Shown piece after piece: positions 12,226 to 24,100 of a DNA stretch of 64,000 bases (positions are counted from its first letter, which is position 1; each line of letters starts with the position of its first letter). Origin of the DNA: Beroe forskalii (Eukaryota; Ctenophora; Nuda; Beroida; Beroidae); the NCBI GenBank assembly GCA_011033025.1, contig WFMF01000164.1, forward strand, positions 1-64,000, written 5' to 3'. The notes below the pieces were generated by a model. The model did no database searches. It was not told the origin of the DNA and saw only the letters and a program-made list of their open reading frames with translations. The position numbers and the translations under genes were made by a program.

Positions 12226-12509
12226 TATAATAACTGTGGTTGTATCGAGAGAAGACAATAACTCTAATTATAATTTTCGGGTTCGCCGATTTTAATAAAA
12301 TTTTCAGGGTTCCTAAATCACGTGGTGGAATAACCCGTGCAAATTTTCGTCATCAACTACCAAAGATAGCATGTTGAAATCCCGACTCGAAAATCGTGAT
12401 TTTTGCAAATCGCTGTATTATTATATAGTGGGCGCTGGCAAACGAGTTTTTCAATAATTGAGAAACAATTCCACTACCTTTTATATCAGGAGGCATTATA
12501 TCAGCATTG

Positions 12510-15500
12510 TTGATATAATGCTGCCCACTGCAAGGAGGGGTGGGGGGACAGAAACCCCCTAACTTTAGGTGGATATAATGCTGCCCACTGTAAGAAGGAG
12601 GAGCAGCAACCCCCTAACTTTGGGTGGATATAATGCTGCCAACTGTAAGAAGGAGGGGGCAGCAACCCCCTAACTTTGGGTGGATATAATGCTGCCCACA
12701 GTAAGAAGGAAGGGGCAGCAACCCCCTAACTTTGGGTGTATATAATGCTGCCCACTGTAAGAAGGAGGGAGCAGCAACCCCCTAACTTTGGGTGGGTATA
12801 ATGCTGCTCACTGTAAGAAGGAGGGGGCAGCAACCCCCTAACTTTGGGTGGATATAATGCTGCCAACTGTAAGAAGGAGGGGGCAGCAACCCCCTAACTT
12901 TGGGTGGATATAATGCTGCCCACTGTAAGAAGGAGGGGGCAGCAACCCCCTAACTTTGGGTAGATATAATGCTGCCCACTGTAAGAAGGAGGGGGCAGCA
13001 ACCCCCTGACTTTAAGTGGATATAATACTGCCCACTGTACGAAGGAGGGGACAGCAACCCCCTAACTTAAGGTGGATGTAATGCTACCCACTGTAAGAAG
13101 GAGGGGGCAACAACCCATAACTTTGGGTGTATATAATGCTGCCCACTGTAAGAAGGAGGGGGGCAGCAACCCCCTTACTTTGGATGGGTATAATGCTGCA
13201 CACAGTAAGAAGGAGGGGGGCAGCAACCCCCTAACTTTGGGTGGATATAATGCTACCCACTGTAAGAAGGAGGGGGCAGCAACCCCCTAACTTTGGGTGA
13301 TATAATGCTGCCCACTGTAAGAAGGAGGGGGCAGCAACCCCCTAACTTTATGTGGGTATAATGCTGTCCACTGTAAGAAGGAAGGGGGAGCGACCCCCTA
13401 AATTTGGGTGGATATAATGCTGCCCACTGTAAGAAGGAGGGGGCAGCAACCCCCTAACTTTGGGTGGATATAATGCTGCCCACTGTAAGAAGGAGGGGGT
13501 AGCAACCCCCTAACTTTGGATGGATATACTGCTGCCCATTGTAAGAAGGAGGGGCAGCAACCCCCTAACTTTGGTCGGATATAATGCTGCCCACTGTAAG
13601 AAAGAGGGGCAGCAACCCCCTAACTTTGGGTGGATATAATGCTGCCCTCAGTAAGAAGGAAGGGGCAGCAACCCCCTAACTTTGGGTGGATATAATGCTG
13701 CCCACTGTAAGAAGGAGGGGGCAGCAACCCCCTAACTTTGGGTGGATATAATGCTGTCCACTGTAAGAAGGAGGAGGGCAGCAACCCCCTAACTTTGGGT
13801 GGATATAATGCTGTCCACAGTAAGAAGGAGGGGCAACCCCCTAACTTTATGTGGGTATAATGCTGTCCACTGTAAGAAGGAAGGGGGAGCGACCCCCTAA
13901 ATTTGGGTGGATATAATACTGCCCACAGTAAGAAGGAGGGGGCAGCAACCCCCTAACTTTGGGTGGATATAATGCTGTCCACAGTAAGAAGGAGGGGCAA
14001 CCCCCTAACTTTGGGTGGATATAATGCTGCCCACAGTAAGAAGGAGAGGGCAGCAACCCCCTAACTTTGGGTGGATATAATGCTGCCCACTGTAAGAAGG
14101 AGGGGGCAGCAACCCCCTAACTTTAGGTGGATATAATGCTGCCCACAGTAAGAAGGAGGGGCAGCAACCCCCTAACTTTGGGTGGATATAATGCTGCCCA
14201 CTGTAAGAAGGAGGGGGCAGCAACCCCTTAACTTTGGGTGGATATAATGCTGCCCACAGTAAGAAGGAGGGGCAGCAACCCCCTAACTTTGGGTGGATAT
14301 AATGCTGCCCACTGTATGAAGGAGGGGGCAGCAACCCCTTAACTTTGGGTGGATATAATGCTGCCCACTGTAAGAAGGATGGGGGCAGCAACCCCCTAAC
14401 TTTGGGTGGATATAATGCTGCCCACTGTAAGAAGGATGGGGGCAGCAACCCCCTAACTTTGGGTGGATATACTGCTGCCCACTGTAAGAAGGAGGGGGCA
14501 GCAACCCCCTAACTTTGGGTGGATATAATGCTGCCCACTGTAAGAAGGAGGGGGCAGCAACCCCCTAACTTTAGGTGGATATAATGCTACCCACAGTAAG
14601 AAGAAAGGGGCAGCAACCCCTAACTTTGGGTGGATATAATGCTGCCCACAGTAAGAAGAAAGGGGCAACAACCCCCTAACTTTGGGTGGATATAATGCTG
14701 CCCACAGTAAGAAGGATGGGGCAGCAACCCTCTAACTTTAGGTGGGTATAATGCTGCTCATTGTAAGAAAGAAGGGCAGCAACCCCCTAACTTTGGGTGT
14801 ATATAATGCTGCATACTGTAAGAAGGAGGGGCAGCAACCCCCTAACTTTGGGTGGATATAATGCTGCCCACTGTAAGAAGGAGGGGGTAGCAACCTCCTA
14901 ACTTTGGATTGATATAATGCTGTCCACTGTAAGGAGGGGGCAGCAACCCCCTAACTTTGGGTGGATATAATGCTGTCCACTGTAAGGAGGGGGCAGCAAC
15001 CCCCTAACTTTGGGTGGATATAATGCTGCCCACAGTAAGAAGGAGGGGGCAGCAACCCCCTAACTTTGGCTGGATATAATGCTGCCCACTGTAAGGAGGG
15101 GGCAGCAACCCCCTCACTTTGGGTGGATATACTGCTGCCCACAGTAAGAAGGAGGGGGCAGCAACCCCCTAACTTTGGATCGATATAATGCTACCCACTG
15201 TAAGAAGGAGGGGGTAGCAACCTCCTAACTTTTGGTGGATATAATGCTGCCCACTGTAAGAAGGAGGGGGTAGCAACCCCCTAACTTTGGATCGATATAA
15301 TGCTACCCACTGTAAGAAGGAGGTAAGACGGACTTTTGGGTGGATATACTGCTGCCTACTGTAAGAAGGAGGGGGCAGCAACCCCCTAACTTTAGGTGGA
15401 TATAATGCTGCCACTGTAAGAAGGAGGGGGCAGCAACCCCCTAACTTTGGGTGGATATAATGCTGCCTACTGTAAGAAGGAGGGGCAGCAACCCCTAACT

Positions 15501-17580
15501 TTGGGTGGATATAATGCTGCCCATTGTAAGAAGGAGGGGGCAGCAACCCCCTAACTTTGGATCGATATAATGCTACCCACTGTAAGAAGGGGGTGGCAAC
15601 CTCCCAATGCTGCCCACTGTAAGAAGGAGGGGGTAGCAACCCCCTAACTTTGGATCGATATAATGCTACCCACTGTAAGAAGGAGGAGGTAGCAACCCCC
15701 TAACTTTAGGTGGATATAATGCTACTTAGGGTGGATATAATGCTGCCCTGTAAGAAGGAGGGGGCATAACCCTCTGATATAATGCTGCCCCTAAGAAGGA
15801 GGAGCAAAGGCAAACCCTCAACTTTGGGTGGATATAATGCTGCCCACTGTAAGAAGGAGAGCCCCTAACTTTGGTGGATATAATGCTGTCCACAGTAAGA
15901 ACCCCTAACTTTGGGTGGATATAATGCTGCCCACAGTAAGAAGGAGGGGGCAGCAACCCCCTTACTTTGGATGGATATAATGCTGCCCACTGTAAGAAGG
16001 AGGAGGCAGCAACCCCCTAACTTAGGGTGGATATAATGCTGCCCACTGTAAGAAGGAAGGGGCAGCAACCCCCTAACTTTGGATGGATATACTGCTGTCC
16101 ACTGTAAGAAGGAGGGGGCAGCAACCCCCTAACTTTGGGTGGATATAATGCTGCCCTCTGTAAGAAGGAGGGGGGCAGCAACCCCCTTACTTTGGGTGGG
16201 TATAATGCTGCCCACAGTAAGATGGAGGGGGAGCAACCCCTTAACTTTGGGTGGATATAATGCTGCCACTGTAAGAAGGTAAGGGCAGCAACCCCTTACT
16301 TTTGGGATGGATATAATGCTGCCCACTGTAAGAAGGGGGCAGCAACCCCTAACTTTGGGTGGATATAATGCTGCCACTGTAAGAAGGAGGGGGCAGCAAC
16401 CCCCTTTGGATATAATTTGTATGGATATAATGCTGGATACCCACAGTAAGAAGGAGGGGCAGCAACCCCTAACTTTGGGTGGATATAATGCTGCCCACAG
16501 TAAGAAGGAGGGGTGGGCATAATGCCCCAACTAAGAAGGATGGGGCATTGGGTGGATATAATGCTGCCCACTGTAAGAAGGAGGGGGCAGCAACCCCTAA
16601 CTTGGGTCGGATATGGCCGCACTGTAAGAAGGAGGGGCAGCAACCCCCTAACTTTTGGGTGGATATAATGCTGCCCACTGGTAAGAAGGAGGGGGGCAGC
16701 AACACCCCTAACTTTGGGTGGATATAATGTAGAAGGAGGGGCCCACTGTAAGAAGGAGGGGCAGCAACCCCCTAACTTTGGGTGGATATAATGCTGCCCA
16801 CTGGTAGAAGGAGGGGCAGCAACCCCCTAACTTTGGGTGGATATAATGCTGCCCACTGTAAGAAGGAGGGGCAGCAACCCCTAACTTTGGGTGGATATAA
16901 TGCTGCCCACTGTAAGAAGGAGGGGGCAGCAACCCCCTAACTTTGGGTGGATATAATGCTGCCCACTGTAAGAAGGAGGGGCAACCCCCCTAACTTTGGG
17001 TGGATATAATGCTGCCCACTGTAAGAAGGAGGGGCAGCAACCCCCTAACTGGTGGATATTAATGGGCCCACTGTAATGCAACCCCTAACTTTGGGTGGAT
17101 ATAATGCTGCCTGTAGAAGGAGGGGGCAGCAACCCCCTAACTTTGGGTGGATATAATGCTGCCCACTGTAAGAAGGAGGGGGCAGCAACCTCTAACTTGG
17201 TGGATGGATATGCCCACTGTAAGAAGGAGGGGCAGCAACCCCCTAACTTTGGGTGGATATAATGCTGCCCACTGTAAGAAGGAGGGCGGCAACCCCTAAC
17301 TTTTGGGTGGATATCTATAATGCTGCACACTGTAAGAAGGAGGGGCAGCAACCTCTAACTTTGGTGGATATAATGCTGCCCACTGTAAGAAGGAGGGGCA
17401 GCAACCCCTAACTTTTGGGTGGATATAATGCTGCCCACTGTAAGAAGGAGGAGGGGCAGCAACCCCTAACTTTGGGTAGATATAATGCTGCCCACTGTAA
17501 GAAGGAGGCGTAACCCCCTAACTTTGGGTGATATAATGCCCCAGTAGAGGGGGGAGCAACCCACTTATGGAATGCGCCAC
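12510..17580. repeat. 56-bp satellite array 1 (about 90 copies)
   Basis: Tandem units of about 56 bp each contain GGATATAATGCTGCCC, ACTGTAAGAAGGAGGGGG and CAGCAACCCCCTAACTTT. Because 56 is not a multiple of 3, open frames crossing it cycle through all frames and are not genes. Units are regular up to about 15580. From there to 17580 they are increasingly broken by small indels, partial units and fusions. The array ends about 20 bp beyond the stop codon of the minus-strand SGNH gene. Confidence 0.95.
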
Positions 17581-17602
17581 TGTAAATGCCGCTACGAAAG
17601 TT

Positions 17603-20309
17603 TCAGGTAGATGTCTTCAAATTATCAGGCAGAACATCCTCAGAGTAGGAAAGTCCATCCAAAAGAGAAAACAGAGATCCCTCGATGTGATTCTTCTGCC
17701 AGAAGTAAATTATTGAATCCTTTATGATCTTCCTCATTAGTTCTAGTCCTTCAAAGTTTAGATGTAATAGGTCTTTAGGGGTAACATGGCGCTTCAATCT
17801 GAAGAATGTAGATACAGGGATAGTGGTAGCTTTAAAGGAGGTTACTACGCTGTCAATAGCTGTGTTGTAGTCATCGATTCTGTGACGGTGGTTCAAACTT
17901 TGGGCATCATTACGAGGAAGAAGGTGGCAACAGAAAAGGACGGCACAGGGAAATTTTTCAGAAGCAACCGATAACAACTGAAAGTACAGTTCGCGAAAAC
18001 GTGCTCCGTTATAACAACGCATGATATCGTTTGTACCGACGCATATGACTACGGCTGCGATGGAACTGTCTGCGCGATGTTTCTGTACGCGGCGAGTCAT
18101 AGCGCTTATCCCCTCCCCACCAACACACTCACATGCTACCTCCTTGAAACTGTCTGTGAAGTCCGTTCTCTGGACGTTGTTCTGTCTCAGAGGGCTGCAC
18201 AGGTGCTTCAGTATGCTGTCTCCGATGACGAGAGCCTAAAACATGTATATATCGTTTTCAATACAATGGTTAGACCAACGTACTCACTTTATTTTAAATT
18301 CAGATCAATGTGGGACAAATGATCCGTATGAATTTGATAATCATGCAGAAAATAACCTTGATATGCGTGTACTGGTAGGGCATGACCACGGGACCTGGAT
18401 TCTCCTCCACGTCTCCACACAAGAGGAGGAGGCTCTGGAGTATCAGGCGGCTGATGTAATCCGTGGTAGGTTCCAGTAACACAGTGTTCCATGTTGTGCT
18501 GACGAAATGATGCATACCTGTATATAATAGCTTCATTATTCATGGCGAACAATAATGATTAGATACTAATTAAGTACTTTAAAGAGATGTGGTTCGAGTT
18601 ATTGGCAAAGAAATGTCACATTGAATAACGGATTGGCATTGAAACAATGTTGTCGCATACCTTCACTGAAGTGACGTAGCGCAAAGATGATGTTGCTGTT
18701 GCTGCCGCTTCGGAAGATAGATTCCAGCACGTCTTCTACGACATCGAGGAACCAGTAGGTCGCTGATGAAATGTATCATTTTAATTGAGCAATTAAGAAT
18801 TAGATGATTGAAATAAGATGGAATTGAGATCAAGTGAAGGCCATTTCGCTGTGAGTTTTACGACATATTAGTAGAAGGAACAATAAAAACCTCGCTATGC
18901 GATTACAGGATATCCATTGAATGTTGGTATGAGGGCAGTATATACTTTATACTTCGAGTTCATGGCAAAGAAAGGGCCGCATTCAATAATTAAATGGCGT
19001 GTCATACCTTGGCCTTCGCTGAAGTGGCATAGCACATGGATGATGTTGCTGTTGCTGCCGCTTCGGAAGACAGATTCCAGCACGTCTTCTACGACATCGA
19101 GGAACCAGTAGGTCGCTGAGTTCGTGATAAAATGTATCAATTTAATAGAGAATTGTATGATTGTAATAACCTTGAATTGAGATAAAGTGATGACCATTTT
19201 GCTGAGAGCATTACTCGATAGGAATAAAAGGAGCAATAACTACCTCGATATGCGATACATGATATCCATCGAATGTTGTTAGGGCAGCAAATTGCTAACT
19301 CTATGATTGTTGCAGCTATCCCTTCCAACGTATGGTGTAATCCTGTAAGCAGGTTATCATAATTGAGGTTGGTTTAAAAAGGAGACTCCAAAAGCAGGAT
19401 GGTTAGTGGAATAGGAGACCGATCAGCCTATTTATTTCAATAGATTATCGAAACAGATGGCCAACTCCTCCGGGCCTTCGGCCCGGAGGAGTTGTTATGT
19501 GAATAATTGAACAGACGGCTCGATACGGAACATACGGCTGACTCCTCCGGGCCTTCGGCCCGGAGGAGTCACTTTTCCGTCAAATGATAGTAATACCCAC
19601 CTTCCAGGAAAACAATGCATGTTTGATGGATGTTCTTGTCAGTGCCACAGGTGTAGAGGACCTCCAAACCGTACTCCACCAAGTCAGCCACAGCGATAAT
19701 CAGCTCGTGCACTTGTGGGATGGGCTGGGACCTGACAACACTCTTACCTGGTGCCTGGAACAGCGTCATCATGAAGTGAAGATCCCACTCCATGATGACG
19801 TCAGCCGGTGTTGCTGAGTTCAAGCAGACAGGTAGGATCAGGGCGAGTAACAACTTAGCGTGGCGATGTTGTATTACGCGAGTCACCCTGATCACTACCT
19901 GCCTCCTAGAAACTCCGTAAGCACTGTGCTGGAACCTGGGACTGGAATGAAAGAACAAGTACCATATGGTGATATTTTCGTTAATGTATTGAGTCAAGTT
20001 ACACAACATATCTGATAGAATTAGATAATAATGCATCATTTCCTCAGAACAAATATCATTCAGAAAACCATTTAGCATCTCACAAATCAACTGGAAATGT
20101 ATATCAAGACCATGACAGAAATACAATATGAATGACTTGACACTGTACGAAACAATTCCAATACACACATCCAAAATTGAAAGAAAGGAGTCAAAAATAT
20201 CGTAGCAACTGTGGCTAAAATCGTAGTTTCCCGTAATTCCGCTGTCAGGAGGTGCCAAGTCCATTGAACAGCCCAGTATTAGAAGCAGTATTAGCACACG
20301 GTATCTCAT
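17603..20309 (-). CDS. Unrecognised five-exon gene with 2A-like motif and SGNH/GDSL hydrolase domain
   Basis: Proposed exons (minus strand): 20309-19601, 19115-19008, 18762-18661, 18517-18357 and 18235-17603. All junctions are GT-AG, and phases agree throughout (1,1,1,0), giving 1713 nt or 570 residues. The start is a real ATG followed by a signal-peptide-like core (residues 3-13). Exons 2 and 3 are tandem duplicates, and the end of exon 1 resembles them. Exon 4 carries LLLLCGDVEENPGP, a 2A ribosome-skipping motif with the break expected between G348 and P349. Exon 5 is a full SGNH hydrolase: GDS (Ser367), VGTND (Asn429) and a D-x-x-H pair (Asp515, His518). Skipping would release a 222-residue hydrolase without its own signal peptide. 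2A motifs and SGNH domains both occur in CR1-type retroelement ORF1s, so domestication or decay of such an element is the alternative. The splice frame argues for a host gene. The last donor (GTTATT) is weak. Confidence 0.62.
18390..18413 (-). other. 2A-like ribosome-skipping motif (DVEENPGP)
   Basis: The eight codons GAC GTG GAG GAG AAT CCA GGT CCC encode the full D-V-E-x-N-P-G-P signature, preceded by the usual leucine-rich stretch. In known 2A sequences the peptide bond between the final Gly and Pro is not formed, and translation resumes at Pro. Activity here is inferred. Confidence 0.8.
18661..19115 (-). repeat. Tandem exon duplication in the 2A/SGNH gene
   Basis: Exon B (19008-19115, 108 nt) and exon A (18661-18762, 102 nt) share about 90 percent of their bases by eye, and their flanking introns are also similar, with starts 353 bp apart. 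Both are multiples of three and phase 1 at both ends. They could be included together, skipped, or used as alternatives without breaking frame. The shared peptide core is TYWFLDVVEDVLES. Confidence 0.7.
19462..19494. repeat. 33-nt GC-rich palindrome, copy 1
   Basis: This near-perfect inverted repeat is built on ACTCCTCCGGGC / GCCCGGAGGAGT around a TTC loop. It lies in the intron between exons 1 and 2 of the minus-strand gene, 77 bp from an identical core. It would form a very stable hairpin in DNA or pre-mRNA. Confidence 0.8.
19539..19571. repeat. 33-nt GC-rich palindrome, copy 2
   Basis: The 29-nt core is identical to the palindrome at 19462, and the flanks differ. Two copies in one AT-rich intron suggest a small mobile hairpin or a paired structural element. 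Confidence 0.8.
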
Positions 20310-20514
20310 CGTTGAACTTGGATCTAACTTACAAAATGGTTTGGGCGATCAAACGTAATGCAGCGGAATCACGGGAGAAATGATAAATGCGAGAGTTTTA
20401 GGAAGTGGACTCGAGAGGTTTCCTTGGCAACGAGCTAAATGTACTAGCAGATGCGCGAGTGTAATCATATAGAGTACAATGTGCGCGCAGTGAGTGTAGC
20501 AAAATGTGACATGC

Positions 20515-20565
20515 ATACGACGACGACGACGACGACCAAGTTTGGTCGCGCGCGCGCAGCACCAC
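20515..20565. repeat. (ACG)n / (CG)n microsatellite
   Basis: A run of ACG triplets is followed shortly by GTCGCGCGCGCGC, upstream of both the minus-strand 2A/SGNH gene and the plus-strand LINE-B. Confidence 0.7.
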
Positions 20566-20673
20566 CTATTTCAGATTTAACAGTACGCGTAAAGGTAGTA
20601 TACACACAACCCCCACGAAACACGATCTCTGCTAACCTTTTCTCAATGCCTTTTTGTATTCACAAAAACGCGA

Positions 20674-21183
20674 TTGGGAACAGGAAAAAATATAAGAGGG
20701 GTGATTTGTGATGTGAACATTTCATTGGCAGAGTCAGCTATCCTTCAAGAGTTCAGTGACCAATATGGGTGGACAGACATCAAACTGAGACGTTTTGTGG
20801 ATAGGCAAGGTATTGTGAGGCCCACAGTACTGATCAATTTCAACAACTCAGGACAATTAGAAGAAGCCATCCGCAGAGGAGTCTTTCTTGACAATGTTTA
20901 TTGTGATATCAAGATTTTTGAGCCCAAGGCATCTGTTACTCAATGTTACAAATGCTATGGATTTGATCACACAGCTATTTGGTGCCCCAAGAGGCAACAG
21001 GTATGTCCACATTGCTCACAATCACACAAACCTAGTGAATGCCTAATCAAGCAAGAAAATGATACAGAACAGCTAAAATGCCCCAATTGCAAAGATAATA
21101 GACAGCATTCTGCCACTGACAGCTCATGCCCCAAATACAATGAAAAGCTCACTTACCTCCAAAGCCTTCAACATGGTCAGTAA
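20674..21183 (+). CDS. LINE-B ORF1, zinc-knuckle gag-like protein (5' incomplete)
   Basis: This encodes a gag-like RNA-binding protein of an I/Jockey-type LINE. The frame opens at a non-ATG codon and no good ATG precedes it, so the N-terminus is probably missing and the element 5'-truncated. Visible parts are the RGVICDVNIS region, a PTVLINF segment typical of these ORF1s, and three Cys/His knuckles. These are CYKCYGFDHTAIWC (CX2CX4HX4C), CPHCSQSHKPSEC, and CPNCKDNRQHSATDSSC. The last 44 nt overlap the start of ORF2 in another frame, a common arrangement in this group. Confidence 0.75.
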   Translation: MGTGKNIRGVICDVNISLAESAILQEFSDQYGWTDIKLRRFVDRQGIVRPTVLINFNNSGQLEEAIRRGVFLDNVYCDIKIFEPKASVTQCYKCYGFDHTAIWCPKRQQVCPHCSQSHKPSECLIKQENDTEQLKCPNCKDNRQHSATDSSCPKYNEKLTYLQSLQHGQ

Positions 21184-24100
21184 TCAGTATAACCATGTCC
21201 CTATTTGTCAGTTAAACCTTAATGGCCTCAGCACACACTCAGAAACTGCTCTCTCACATTTTATACATGATCGTAACATTGATATATTAGCACTACAAGA
21301 AATAGGTTCTAATAAAGAACCAGATGTGAATATATTTACCAACATGTCTACTTTCTCTTCCATGGCAGACAGAGGGGTGTCTATCTCTATATCAAATTGT
21401 TATCACCCTCAGAGAATGCAGATTCTAGAAAATGAAAATGTGGGAGTTGTTTATGCAACAGCTACAATTGGTAATGAATCCTTGGTTATTGGCTCTTGCT
21501 ATTGCTCACCTGATCCAAAATCAACAGATGGTCTTACAAAAGTATTACAAAATATCCAAAATGCATGGAAATTCTGCCAAAAGACAGGAATAAATGGTTT
21601 GATTGTTCTTGGTGATATAAACGCCAGAAGTCAGCAATGGGGTGATAAAACACAAAACCCCAGAGGTAAACTTCTTGCAGAATTTGTACAGAAAAATTCC
21701 TGTTCAGTGTCAGCTCCTCCAGGAAATACTTTTGTTTCCTTGAATTCCAAGGGTGTGGCTGGTGGTAGTGTGATTGACTTATGTCTGGCTTATGGGAGTG
21801 CAGTAGCAGCTCTGGGGGATTCATGGATAGATGAAAGTGATGTTCATGAGCTCTTCACAGGGGCTCCTATAAGAGGTCACCTACCAGTGATACAACATTT
21901 TATGTGCCCTTCAAAATTAGGAGAAGCCTTGGAGGGTGCTAGGAAAGTCTTTAACTTTGATTGTGCTGATTGGTCTAGCTGGTCCTCCCATGTAGATACC
22001 AAGCTAAAAGATTTTCTATCAAATAATGAGGTGGAAGGTACATATCTTGATCCAGTTCAGCTATACCAGTTCTTCTTGAGAACAGTTCTTGAGGCATCAG
22101 ACATGTATGTACCATCAAAACAGATTTGCAGACACTCCAAGCCATATTGGAGTGATTATTTGTCTGAACTTTCAAATAAACTGAGAGAAGCGAAAGATGT
22201 GTATCAGTTCAAATTTACCACATCTAACAAAGTGCAATATGACAAAGCTAAAGATGAATTCAAAACAGCTCTCATCAAAGAGAAGAATGAGTGGATTCAC
22301 AAAAAACTAGAAAAGTTGAATGTCAAAGAAAGTTTGCTGTTCTGGAAACAATATCGTAGAATATTCCTATCTGATGATGAAAATTTCATTGGCAATCTCC
22401 TTGACAATGACAGTAATTCTTTGTATGTTGATAATTCAAAAAAAGAAAAGCTTCTCTACCAAACTTTCTTCAGTGGCAAGCATCTCAATGGTAAGCAGTT
22501 TGATGAGAACCACTTCTCAAAAATAAGCAGACAGCTGAATCAACTAAAGAGGGAAGACTTCTGGGTAAAAGAAGAACAAAATGATATTGAACATCTCAAT
22601 GAAGATATAACAGTTACAGATGTGACAACTGCTATCAAATCTCAAAAGACTACTGGTAAGTCTCAAGATGGAGATAAGATACATCCAAAGATGCTCAAGA
22701 ACCTTTCTTTTGATTCTTGCCAGTTCCTTGTAAAGATATTCAACTTATCCTTGGATACTGGTGTCTGGCCATGGACTGAATCCTATGTAACTTTTATCAA
22801 AAAAACAGGTAAAAAGACATATTTAGATCCTTGTTCATATCGTCCCCTCTCAATAAGTAGTTACATTGGGAAAATCTTGGAAAGGATTTTAGAACAGCGC
22901 CTCAAAGTTCACTGCAAGCTAGAAAACATCATTGATGATGCACAAGAAGGCTTTTTATCTGGTAAGAATACCACCAGATATTTATACAAAATGCTTTCAT
23001 CTTTGCATGAGGTCAAACGCAGAAAAATGACTGCCTTCATTCTTCTTATTGATTTTGAAAAGGCCTTCGATAGTGTTTCTATACCATGTCTTATCTTCAA
23101 ACTCTTCAACTACGGGATTAAAGGAAAACTGCTTCGCTTAGTCCATTCTTTCCTCTCAACAAGATCTGTCAAGTTGAAAGTTAATGGTTATATAGGACCA
23201 AAGAGAATATGTGAACTAATTGGTTTGCCACAAGGTGCTGTCCTTTCACCTTTACTGTTTATAATTTACATAGCAGACCTTCTTGGATCCAAGAACTTGC
23301 CACCAGATTTAGCTAATTTTACAGAATGTTACAAATATGCGGATGATGGGAGTGTGTCAGTGGTTGGAGATTCTATTCCTGAGTGTCAGTTGAATATGCA
23401 GAAAGTTTGTGACTACATTCAGGGTTGGTGTAGAAAATGGAGACTGGTAGTAAACTGTGATCCCAATAAGACAGAGATCATTATTCTCAAAAACAGAAAT
23501 TCAGACATTGACAGAAGTGTTGTTCCACCAGTTTATATTGGAGATAAACAGCTCTGTTATGTAGCCAAAAGCAAAGTTCTTGGTGTCACTTTAGATGAGG
23601 ACTTAAGTTTTATTCAACATGCTAACATGACCCTTAGAAACTGTTGGTTCAAAATATCAAATAATAGTTCCAGAAAACGTGGACTGAATATGGCTACTCT
23701 GGTCATTCTGTTCAAGACTGTGGTACTTACAAAGCTCTTGTATGCTGCCCCGATTTGGTTATACAAAAGAATGGATACTTATAAAGATTTCTTTGCAAGA
23801 ACTACCCTGAAAATGTTAGGAGCTCAATTTTATCCTCCTAAACAACTAGCAAAAGCTCTACTGGGTCTACCACCTCTTGAACTCATTCTATAGATCATCA
23901 ATGTGAAATTTGTTCTAAAAGCTCTATCACAGCAAGATTCTCTCTCATCAAGAATCATGCAAATTGAAGAAACTCCTTCACATGAGTTCTTTTCTCAGGT
24001 TCATTCCACAAAATTGTTCCTACATTGGAAATTTCAATCTCTGCCCAAAACAAATGACAACTTACTCCCATCTTCTCTCAGGGAGATAAGCTTGACAGAA

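Noticed and set aside
12534..17560. Many overlapping open frames with Pro/Gly/Tyr-rich peptides such as PPSYSGQHYIHPKLGG
   Set aside because: They are translations of the 56-bp satellite. The unit is not a multiple of 3, frames cycle, and the peptides follow the DNA period.
12510..17580. CRISPR-like array
   Set aside because: Repeats are directly abutting with no unique spacers, and the context is a eukaryotic genome.
18740..18775. Hammerhead ribozyme core suggested by CTGATGA
   Set aside because: The matching CGAAA and stem pairings are absent. The motif spans a splice acceptor of the duplicated exon.
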